Shown here: positions 23,142-31,050 of the stretch, piece after piece
Layout of the letters: each line of letters starts with the position of its first letter
How positions within the stretch are numbered: the first letter of the stretch is position 1
Source of the DNA: Candidatus Pelagibacter sp.
Lineage (GTDB): Bacteria; Pseudomonadota; Alphaproteobacteria; Pelagibacterales; Pelagibacteraceae
NCBI GenBank assembly: GCA_002692055.1
Contig: NZJW01000008.1
Location: 7,997-41,558, forward strand
Direction of reading: 5' to 3'
DNA length: 33,562 bases
The notes under the pieces: model-generated
Seen by the model: only the letters and a program-made list of their open reading frames with translations
The model's database searches: none
What the model was told of the DNA's origin: nothing
Program-made: the position numbers and the translations under genes

Positions 23142-24158
23142 TTGTTAGAAAAAAATTGGAAAGAACTAGTAAAACCATCGAAACTTAATGTAGAGACTAA
23201 TGACGATAAAAGTTATGCCAAGATTACTGTAGAACCGTTAGAAAAAGGTTTTGCTTTAACTCTTGGTAATGCTCTTCGAAGAATTTTGTTATCATCAATT
23301 CAAGGTACTGCAGTCACAGCAATTCAAATTGATGGTGTACTTCACGAATTTTCATCTATTAATGGAATAAGAGAAGATGTTACAGATATTGTTTTAAATA
23401 TTAAAGCCTTATCTTTAAAGTTAAAAAATCCTGGTCCAAAAAAATTAATTTTAGACTCCCAAGGTCCTGGGGAAATTAAGGCTAAAAATTTAAATGATAG
23501 TGCTGATATTGAAATATTAAATCCAGAGCAAACAATTTGCAATCTTGATGATAATACTAAAGTGTATATGGAATTAACGGTAAACACCGGTAAGGGTTAC
23601 GTACCTGCTGAAAAAAATCGTGGAAAAGATTCACCTTTAGGGTTAATTCCTGTTGACTCAGTCTATAGTCCAGTCAAAAGAGTTTCCTATAATATTTCAG
23701 AAACAAGAGAGGGCCTATCAATTGATTATGATAAACTTACCATGGAGATTGAAACCAATGGATCAGTTGAAGCAGAAGATTGTTTGGCCTACGCTGCAAG
23801 AATTTTACAAGACCAGCTTGGCATGTTTATTAATTTTGAAGAACCTAAGGAGGTTGTAACTCAACAAGCAAAATCTGAACCAGAGTTCAATAAAAATTTA
23901 CTTAGACGTGTTGATGAGCTTGAGTTATCAGTTAGATCAATGAATTGTTTAAAAAATGATAACATAATTTATATTGGAGATTTAGTTCAAAAAACAGAGG
24001 GTGAAATGTTAAGAACTCCAAATTTTGGAAGAAAATCTTTAAATGAGATAAAAGAAGTTCTTTCAGGAATGTCTTTATACCTTGGTATAGAAATACCAAA
24101 TTGGCCACCTGATAACATTGCTGAATTGTCGAAAAAGTTAGAGGATGAATATAAATAA
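23142..24158 (+). CDS. rpoA: DNA-directed RNA polymerase subunit alpha (TTG start)
   Basis: [53 protein letters not shown]; alpha-[23 protein letters not shown] at 23142 preceded by AAAGGAG. Confidence 0.97.
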   Translation: MLEKNWKELVKPSKLNVETNDDKSYAKITVEPLEKGFALTLGNALRRILLSSIQGTAVTAIQIDGVLHEFSSINGIREDVTDIVLNIKALSLKLKNPGPKKLILDSQGPGEIKAKNLNDSADIEILNPEQTICNLDDNTKVYMELTVNTGKGYVPAEKNRGKDSPLGLIPVDSVYSPVKRVSYNISETREGLSIDYDKLTMEIETNGSVEAEDCLAYAARILQDQLGMFINFEEPKEVVTQQAKSEPEFNKNLLRRVDELELSVRSMNCLKNDNIIYIGDLVQKTEGEMLRTPNFGRKSLNEIKEVLSGMSLYLGIEIPNWPPDNIAELSKKLEDEYK

Positions 24159-24160
24159 TA

Positions 24161-24610
24161 ATGAGACACAAGTTTGCTAATAGAAAATTAAACAGAACAG
24201 CCGAGCATAGAAAAGCATTAATTAAAAATATGCTGAATGCATTAATAAAACATGAACAAATCGAAACAACATTACCAAAAGCAAAAGAGTTAAAAATTGC
24301 AATTGATAAGATTATTACATTAAGCAAAAAAAACAATTTATCTTCAAAGAGAATATTAATTTCTAAATTACAAGATCAAAAGATTGTAAAAAAACTTACT
24401 ACAACTCTTATTAAAAGATATGAAAAAAGAAACGGCGGTTATTCAAGAGTAGTTCGATCAGGTTATCGATATGGAGATAATGCTCCAAAAGCTTATATAG
24501 AGTTAGTCGATAAAGATTTTAATGCAAAGGGACAAGATTCAGGACCTACGCAAAAGAAAACTGAGACCAAAGATAAAGAAAAATCAGATATTAAAAAAGA
24601 TAAAAAGTAA
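24161..24610 (+). CDS. rplQ: 50S ribosomal protein L17
   Basis: MRHKFANRKLNRTAEHRKALIKNMLNALIKHEQIETTLPKAKEL; charged C-terminal extension. Confidence 0.98.
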   Translation: MRHKFANRKLNRTAEHRKALIKNMLNALIKHEQIETTLPKAKELKIAIDKIITLSKKNNLSSKRILISKLQDQKIVKKLTTTLIKRYEKRNGGYSRVVRSGYRYGDNAPKAYIELVDKDFNAKGQDSGPTQKKTETKDKEKSDIKKDKK

Positions 24611-24981
24611 TGAAGGTATATTTGTTAATTGCTTTATTTGGAGCAATTGGCAGCGTTAGTAGATATAGTTTTATTAAATTTACACCTAATATTTTATTTT
24701 TAAATTTTCCCATAGGCACTTTGCTTGTAAATTTAATTGGGTCATTTTTAATAGGACTTATTTCAGCTATCTTTGAAAAGAATTTTATATCAGAAGAAAT
24801 CAGAACCTATGTTGTCTTTGGATTTTTAGGTGGTTTTACAACTTTCTCAGCTTTTACTTATGAATTCTTCAATTTTCTTAAAAATTCAGATTATTTAAAT
24901 GCATGTCTATATCTGTTATTTTCTGTTTTTTTGAGTTTGGTATTATTTACTATTGGATATAAGTTATTTAAAATTTTTTAA
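24610..24981 (+). CDS. crcB: CrcB/Fluc-family fluoride channel
   Basis: 123 aa, multiple hydrophobic helices; GAIGSVSRY, GTLLVNLIGSFLIG, GFLGGFTTFSAFTYE. Confidence 0.92.
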   Translation: MKVYLLIALFGAIGSVSRYSFIKFTPNILFLNFPIGTLLVNLIGSFLIGLISAIFEKNFISEEIRTYVVFGFLGGFTTFSAFTYEFFNFLKNSDYLNACLYLLFSVFLSLVLFTIGYKLFKIF

Positions 24982-25844
24982 TGTCTAAAATTACAAGTCT
25001 CTACAAAATTGATAAAAATTTTTCCGATACAAGGTTAGATCGTTTTATAAAAATGGAAGTTTCAAAAATTCCACAATCTTTGATAGAAAAATATATAAGA
25101 AAGAAAAAAATATTAGTTAATAAAAAAAAAATAAAAAGTTCTTATAAATTAATAACTGACGATATAGTTGAAATATATTTTAAACCAAATATTGAAAATA
25201 CTATAAAGTTAAAAAAGATTACAGACAATTTTAATGATTTAAAGATTTTAAGTAAAAAAATTATCTTTGAATGTGAGGATTATATAATTCTAAATAAACC
25301 AGCTGGTATTTCATCACAAGGAGGTTTGAAAGTAAAAAAAAATCTTATAGATATTTTAAATTCAAAAAATCAAAAATTTTATATGGTTCATCGTCTCGAT
25401 AGCGATACTGTTGGATTAATGATTTTTGCAAAAAATAGAGAATTTGCAAAAAAGTTTTCAAACTTATTCCAAACGCATCAAATTAAAAAAAAATACTATG
25501 CAATTATTAATGGATGTATTAATAAAAATAAAGGAGAAATTATTTCTAAAGAATTTAAAAATGGAAAAAATACTATTTCTAAAACTTTATTTGAAGTCAA
25601 ATCTAAATCAAAAAGATACTCACTTCTTGATATAGAATTATTAACAGGTAGGAAACATCAAATTCGAAAACAATTTTTTGACTTAAAATATCCTATTGTC
25701 GGTGATTATAAATATGGTGACAAAATAAATACAATTAATCTTTGTTTATGTAGTTATTTTTTAGAGTTTAAATATAAAGGTGAAATAAAAAGATATAAGA
25801 TTTCTATACCTAAATTTATGCAAAATTTTTTTTATAATTCTTAA
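24981..25844 (+). CDS. RluC/RluD-family ribosomal large-subunit pseudouridine synthase
   Basis: N-terminal S4-like domain (TRLDRFIKMEVSKIPQSLIEKYIRKKKILVN); ILNKPAGISSQGG; catalytic HRLDSDTVGLMIFAK; GRKHQIRKQF. Confidence 0.9.
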   Translation: MSKITSLYKIDKNFSDTRLDRFIKMEVSKIPQSLIEKYIRKKKILVNKKKIKSSYKLITDDIVEIYFKPNIENTIKLKKITDNFNDLKILSKKIIFECEDYIILNKPAGISSQGGLKVKKNLIDILNSKNQKFYMVHRLDSDTVGLMIFAKNREFAKKFSNLFQTHQIKKKYYAIINGCINKNKGEIISKEFKNGKNTISKTLFEVKSKSKRYSLLDIELLTGRKHQIRKQFFDLKYPIVGDYKYGDKINTINLCLCSYFLEFKYKGEIKRYKISIPKFMQNFFYNS

Positions 25845-26436
25845 TTATTTTTTCGTCTAAATTTTTTAGATCAGACAAATTTATAAAATCAGTCATATTT
25901 GCTATTCCTTTGTCACGAATTCCACAAGGAATGATACCTGAATAATTTTCTTTGTTAACATTTACATTTAATGAAAATCCATGAAAAGCAATCCACTTTT
26001 TTACACGAATACCTATAGCTGATATTTTATCAATTTTTTGATATTTGTTTTTTACCCAAATTCCAATATTTTTTTCATCGTTAAAAGAAATAATGCCATA
26101 ATCTTTCAAAATATCCATGATGAATCGTTCTATTTTTCTAACAAACTTTTTAATATTTTTATCCTTAATTGTTTGAACAAAATAAACTATTTTTTGACCC
26201 TCTCCATGGAATGTCCACTGTCCGCCTCGGGACGACTTAAAGTAAGGAAATTTTTTAACATCCAATAAGTCATCATTTTGAGCTGAAGTTCCACCAGTAT
26301 ATAAATTAGGATGTTCCAATATCCACAGCAGATCCTTTTCACTATGATTAAGAATTTTCTCTACTCTATCTTCTAAGAATTTGATTGCCGTTTGATATTC
26401 TACAGGTTTTTTACTGATTTTTATTTCTACATTCAT
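25816..26436 (-). CDS. lipB: octanoyltransferase (lipoate biosynthesis)
   Basis: SSRGGQWTFHGEGQKIVYFVQ; SAIGIRVKKWIAFHGFSLNVN; GIIPCGIRDKGIANM. Confidence 0.92.
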   Translation of the reverse strand: MNVEIKISKKPVEYQTAIKFLEDRVEKILNHSEKDLLWILEHPNLYTGGTSAQNDDLLDVKKFPYFKSSRGGQWTFHGEGQKIVYFVQTIKDKNIKKFVRKIERFIMDILKDYGIISFNDEKNIGIWVKNKYQKIDKISAIGIRVKKWIAFHGFSLNVNVNKENYSGIIPCGIRDKGIANMTDFINLSDLKNLDEKIIKNYKKNFA

Positions 26437-26466
26437 TATAAAAGGTTGTTAAAAGAGTTAAATATT

Positions 26467-27846
26467 ATGTCAAGCAAACAAGTAATTATGAAAAAAAAAA
26501 CCTTTGAGATAACCAAAGATTTAATAGATAATTTTGAAACACTTATTAATCACAAAAAAATTATAGAAATAAACAATTATATTTTTTCATTACATCCCGC
26601 CAATGCTGCGGAACTTTTGTCAAATATTTCAGAGAATTCAAGGCTAAAACTATTCTCTCTTGAGAAACTGAAGATAAAAGCTGATATCATTATTGAATTA
26701 AATAACGCTCTTCAAAAAGATATATTAAATATTTTATCTATCGATGAAATTGTAAAAATAGTTAATGGATTAGAGTTTGATAACGTTTTACAAATTTTTT
26801 CAAATTTAAATGAATCGAAAAAAACAAAAGTTTATAAAAAAATTCCATTTCAAGATAAACAGCTAATTGAAAAGGTTTTAAATACATATCCAGAAGACTC
26901 CGCGGCAAGATTGATGCAAATTGAATATTGTTCAGTATCTCCAAGTTGGACTGTAGGAGAAACAATAGATTATTTAAGAGAAAATGAAGATTTACCAAAA
27001 GAATTTTTACAAATTTTTATTGTTGATCATGATGGTAAATTAATTGGTTCTGTTGCTTCTTCTCGCGTTTTAAGAAATCCAAGAAATATACAAATGAACA
27101 ATATAATGAATGAGGACCCAGTTTTGATTAATGGCGATTTAGATAAAGAGGAGGTGGGAAACTTATTTGAACAGTATAACTTATTATCTGCCGGAGTTGT
27201 AGATAATGAAAATAAATTAATCGGCATGATTACCGCTGATGATATCTTAACAGTTGTTAAAGAGGAGGCTGAGGAGGATACATTAAAGTTAGCTGGTGTA
27301 CAGGATGAGGAAATTACTGATAATGCTATCAAGGTCACAAAAAAAAGATTTATTTGGTTATTAATAAATTTATTTACTGCAGTGATTGCCTCAAGAGTAA
27401 TTGGTTTATTTGATGAGAACATAGAAAAAGTTGTAGCATTAGCTGTATTAATGCCAATTGTAGCATCAATGGGAGGAAACGCAGCTACTCAAACATTAGC
27501 TATTACAATTAGATTGTTAGCAACAAAAGAATTAAATTCAGATAATTTATTCAAAATTATAAATAAAGAATTTTATGTAGGTTTTTTAAACGGTTTAATA
27601 TTTTCAACTATTACCGCTTTTTTTATATTTTTTTGGTTTTATGATTATAAACTTTCAATTTTAATAGGTATATCAATGGTTATTAATATGGTTTTTGCAA
27701 GTTTATCAGGAATAGTTATTCCAGTATTACTTGAAAAATATAAAATCGACCCTGCTATAGCATCAACAGTTTTTGTTACATCAATCACTGATATAATTGG
27801 CTTCCTATCATTTTTAGGTTTAGCTAGTTTTATTTTGATTATTTAA
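26467..27846 (+). CDS. mgtE: magnesium transporter MgtE
   Basis: N-domain, CBS pair (IVDHDGKLIGSVASSRVLRNP...VVDNENKLIGMITADDIL), C-terminal TM domain with LMPIVASMGGNAATQTLAITIRLLA. The ORF track extends upstream to 26392, but ATG at 26467 (MSSKQV) is the likelier start. Confidence 0.93.
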   Translation: MSSKQVIMKKKTFEITKDLIDNFETLINHKKIIEINNYIFSLHPANAAELLSNISENSRLKLFSLEKLKIKADIIIELNNALQKDILNILSIDEIVKIVNGLEFDNVLQIFSNLNESKKTKVYKKIPFQDKQLIEKVLNTYPEDSAARLMQIEYCSVSPSWTVGETIDYLRENEDLPKEFLQIFIVDHDGKLIGSVASSRVLRNPRNIQMNNIMNEDPVLINGDLDKEEVGNLFEQYNLLSAGVVDNENKLIGMITADDILTVVKEEAEEDTLKLAGVQDEEITDNAIKVTKKRFIWLLINLFTAVIASRVIGLFDENIEKVVALAVLMPIVASMGGNAATQTLAITIRLLATKELNSDNLFKIINKEFYVGFLNGLIFSTITAFFIFFWFYDYKLSILIGISMVINMVFASLSGIVIPVLLEKYKIDPAIASTVFVTSITDIIGFLSFLGLASFILII

Positions 27847-28646
27847 ATATTGTCTATCAATCGTATATTTTTTATATAGAAAGCAATAAAAAATCTCGAA
27901 TACTTAGTTTTTTTTTTTTCAATTTCAAAATTTTTTATATTTATATTTTTAACGTAATCAAAATTTATTTTGCTATCTTTAAGATATTTTTTTACTATTT
28001 TAATTTTATCATTTAATGGTTTTTTTTTTAAAATATTTTTCTTTATAAAGTTAATAATTCTAGCAGCTTTAAGCAAATCTTTTTTCGCCAATAATTTATT
28101 TCTTGAAGATAAAGCCAATCCGTTTTTATCCCTTATTATTTTGCATTTAATTATCTTTGTATTAATTTTATTTAAATGAAAATAATCTTCAATAATTTTT
28201 AATTGTTGAAAATCTTTTTCACCCAGATACATTTTATTTGCAGGAATTATATCAGATAATTTTTCTATTACTTTTAATACACCGTTGAAGTGCCCCTTTC
28301 TGTATTTATGTTCCATTATGCTCTTAATTTTTGGATATTTTTTCATTTTCATTTTCCAAGAATAAACTTCTTTAAATGAGGGTAGGAATAGGTAATCTAC
28401 TTTCAATTTTTTACAAATTTTAATGTCATCATTAAGTCTTCTGGGATAATTAATTAAATCATTTTTATTAGTAAACTGTTTAGGATTTATAAATATACTC
28501 ACAAAAGTGATATTATTTTGTTTTATTGATTTCTTTATGAGTGATTCATGACCTTTATGCAAGGAGCCCATTGTTGGAACAAAACCAGTTCTTCTAATAC
28601 TGTTGAAAAGCGAGTTTATTTCTTTAGATTTTTTTATAATTCTCAT
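27843..28646 (-). CDS. panC: pantothenate synthetase (pantoate-beta-alanine ligase)
   Basis: GFVPTMGSLHKGHESLIKKS; SIFINPKQF; MYLGEKDFQQLKII; RDKNGLALSSRNKLL. Confidence 0.95.
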   Translation of the reverse strand: MRIIKKSKEINSLFNSIRRTGFVPTMGSLHKGHESLIKKSIKQNNITFVSIFINPKQFTNKNDLINYPRRLNDDIKICKKLKVDYLFLPSFKEVYSWKMKMKKYPKIKSIMEHKYRKGHFNGVLKVIEKLSDIIPANKMYLGEKDFQQLKIIEDYFHLNKINTKIIKCKIIRDKNGLALSSRNKLLAKKDLLKAARIINFIKKNILKKKPLNDKIKIVKKYLKDSKINFDYVKNINIKNFEIEKKKTKYSRFFIAFYIKNIRLIDNI

Positions 28647-28662
28647 TTAAAATTTAGTTATT

Positions 28663-29457
28663 ATGATTAAACAAGCAGTTATACCACTTGCAGGTCTAGG
28701 CACAAGAATGCTTCCATTAACTAAAGCATTGCCAAAGGAACTTTGGCCGCTTGGCAATAAATCAATATTGGAATATATATTAGATGAATGTTTTGATGCA
28801 GGCATTACAGAGGTTATTTTTGTGATTTCAAAAAATAAAGAAGTTATAAAAAAGTATTTTTTAAGAGATAAACAACTTGAAAAAGCCGTTAAAAATAAAT
28901 CAAATATATTAAAGACATTATTAAATTTAGACAAAGTTTCCAAAAAAATTAAATTTGTTTATCAGGATAAACCGAAGGGTTTGGGGCATGCTGTATTATG
29001 TGCTCAAAAATTGTTAAAATCTAAATATTTTTTATTACTCTTACCAGATGATGTTATAAAAGGAAGTAATTGCTCAAAAGAACTTATTGCAATCAATAAA
29101 AAAAAAAATTCCTCAGTAATAGCTTTGAGAAAAGTCAAAAAAAATGATGTTAAGCGATATGGCATCGTTGGATTCGCAAATAAACACAAATTAAAAATAA
29201 ATAAGATGATTGAAAAACCATCAATAAAACTTGCGCCATCAAAGTTTGCTATTATTGGAAGATATTTATTGAATAAATCAATTTTTAAATTATTAAAAAA
29301 ACAAAAAACTGGAAAACTAGGTGAAATTCAAATTACTGATGCAATAAACAATATGATCGTTGATGAAAATTTCTATGGTTGTAAGTTTAAAGGAAAATAT
29401 TTGGATTGCGGTACAACAAAGGGATATATAAAATCATTTATAGAAATGAATAAATAA
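28663..29457 (+). CDS. galU: UTP-glucose-1-phosphate uridylyltransferase-like nucleotidyltransferase
   Basis: IPLAGLGTRMLPLTKALPKEL; GLGHAVLCAQ; LLLLPDDV; MIEKPSIKLAPSKFAIIGRYLL; GEIQITDAI; adjacent to ugd. Confidence 0.88.
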   Translation: MIKQAVIPLAGLGTRMLPLTKALPKELWPLGNKSILEYILDECFDAGITEVIFVISKNKEVIKKYFLRDKQLEKAVKNKSNILKTLLNLDKVSKKIKFVYQDKPKGLGHAVLCAQKLLKSKYFLLLLPDDVIKGSNCSKELIAINKKKNSSVIALRKVKKNDVKRYGIVGFANKHKLKINKMIEKPSIKLAPSKFAIIGRYLLNKSIFKLLKKQKTGKLGEIQITDAINNMIVDENFYGCKFKGKYLDCGTTKGYIKSFIEMNK

Positions 29458-30764
29458 TGAATATTTGTTTTATTGGAACAGGTTATGTCGGTTTAGTATC
29501 CGGAGTTCTTTTTTCTGACTTTGGTAACAACGTTATATGCGTTGATAATGATAAAAAAAAAATTGAAAATTTAAAAAAAGGAATAATTCCTATATTTGAG
29601 CCTACATTAGATGAGCTTGTAAAAAGAAATTATAAATCAAAAAGACTTCACTTTACAACAGACATACATAAAGCAATTAAAGACTCTGATATTGTGTTTA
29701 TTGCAGTTGGAACACCCTCGGCTAAAGATGGCGTTTCAGCGGATTTAAAAAATGTTTACGCTGTAGCAAAAGTTATAGCTCAAAATATTAATAAATATAA
29801 AATTATTGTTATCAAGTCTACCGTACCGGTTTGTACCGGCGATGAAGTTGAAAAAATTATAAAAAAAAAAAACTCTATCTCTAAATTTGATGTTGTATCT
29901 AATCCAGAGTTCTTAAGAGAGGGTGAGGCTATCAGAGATTTTAGATATCCAGATAGAGTTGTTGTTGGATCAAATAATTTAAAAAAAATAAGACCAGCAT
30001 TAGAAAAAATTTACGAACCAATAATAAAGAAGGGTGCCAAATTTTTAACAACTACCAGAAGAAGCTCAGAGTTAATAAAGTATGCTGCAAATGCATTTTT
30101 AGCTACTAAAATTACTTTTATCAATGAAATCGCAAACTTGTGCGAACAAGTTGGATCCAATGTTGACGACATTGCATCAGGCATAGGTACAGATGCCAGA
30201 ATAGGTTCAAGATTTTTAAGAGCAGGCCCAGCTTATGGAGGCTCATGCTTCCCCAAAGACACTAAAGCTTTAACTATGATTGGTAATAAGTTTAAAACAG
30301 AAATGTCTGTTGTTACATCTGTGATAAAAAGTAATGAAAAAAGGAAATCATTATTAGCTGATAAGATTTTAAAAATTTTAGGTAATCCTAAGAATAAAAA
30401 AGTTGGATTTTTAGGTGTTACTTTCAAAGCAAACACTGATGATATGAGAGATACCCAATGCCTGAAAATATTTCCTAAACTTTTAAAGAAAGGTGTTAAA
30501 ATTTCTTACTATGATCCTTCTGGTGAAAAAAAAGAGTTGAAAAGGTTATCTTGTAAAAAAAATTCTAATGAAATTTTGACAAACAGTGACCTTGTTGTCA
30601 TACATACAGAATGGGATGAATTTAGATCGTTAAATTTTAGCAAAATCAAATCTAAGAAACTGAAAATTTTTGACATGAGAAATCTATACCAACCTAATAG
30701 TTTTTCAAATAAAAATATTGTCTACTATTCAATTGGAAGGCCATTTTATGAAAAAAAAGCTTGA
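29457..30764 (+). CDS. ugd: UDP-glucose 6-dehydrogenase
   Basis: MNICFIGTGYVGLVSGVLFSDFGNNVICVD; KSTVPVCTGDEV; NPEFLREGEAIRDF; GPAYGGSCFPKDTKAL. Confidence 0.96.
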   Translation: MNICFIGTGYVGLVSGVLFSDFGNNVICVDNDKKKIENLKKGIIPIFEPTLDELVKRNYKSKRLHFTTDIHKAIKDSDIVFIAVGTPSAKDGVSADLKNVYAVAKVIAQNINKYKIIVIKSTVPVCTGDEVEKIIKKKNSISKFDVVSNPEFLREGEAIRDFRYPDRVVVGSNNLKKIRPALEKIYEPIIKKGAKFLTTTRRSSELIKYAANAFLATKITFINEIANLCEQVGSNVDDIASGIGTDARIGSRFLRAGPAYGGSCFPKDTKALTMIGNKFKTEMSVVTSVIKSNEKRKSLLADKILKILGNPKNKKVGFLGVTFKANTDDMRDTQCLKIFPKLLKKGVKISYYDPSGEKKELKRLSCKKNSNEILTNSDLVVIHTEWDEFRSLNFSKIKSKKLKIFDMRNLYQPNSFSNKNIVYYSIGRPFYEKKA

Positions 30765-31050
30765 TATAATTGAAAAAATCAAACAAGAAAAAATATTAAA
30801 AAAACCACATTTGTACAAATTAATTCTTTTAAACGATGATTTTACAACTATGGAATTTGTTGTTAAAATTTTAATTATGTTTTTAAATAAAAATAAAATT
30901 CAAGCAATATCATTGATGATGAAAATTCACATTGAAGACTCTGCTGTTTGCGGTTTATTTACATTAGACATTGCCAAAACTATTAAAACAAAAATAAACA
31001 ACTACTCTAATATAAACCAACAACCTCTCAAATGTATTATTAGAATATAA
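30748..31050 (+). CDS. clpS: ATP-dependent Clp protease adaptor ClpS
   Basis: HLYKLILLNDDFTTMEFVVKILIMF...AVCGLFTLDIAKT; upstream of clpA; ATG at 30748 with GGAAGG 7 nt upstream (the track's TTG at 30718 is less likely). Confidence 0.92.
   Translation: MKKKLDIIEKIKQEKILKKPHLYKLILLNDDFTTMEFVVKILIMFLNKNKIQAISLMMKIHIEDSAVCGLFTLDIAKTIKTKINNYSNINQQPLKCIIRI

Noticed and set aside
25426-25635. 69-aa plus-strand ORF
   Set aside because: Out of frame inside the pseudouridine synthase; no independent support.
26437-26473. Perfect TTGACA on the minus strand (26473-26468) upstream of lipB
   Set aside because: It overlaps the mgtE start codon region, and the only good TATAAT-like box is about 27 bp away; at 16-17 bp spacing there is no convincing -10.
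27970-28179. 69-aa hydrophobic plus-strand ORF
   Set aside because: Antisense to panC; the hydrophobicity comes from reverse-complemented Lys codons (AAA to TTT).
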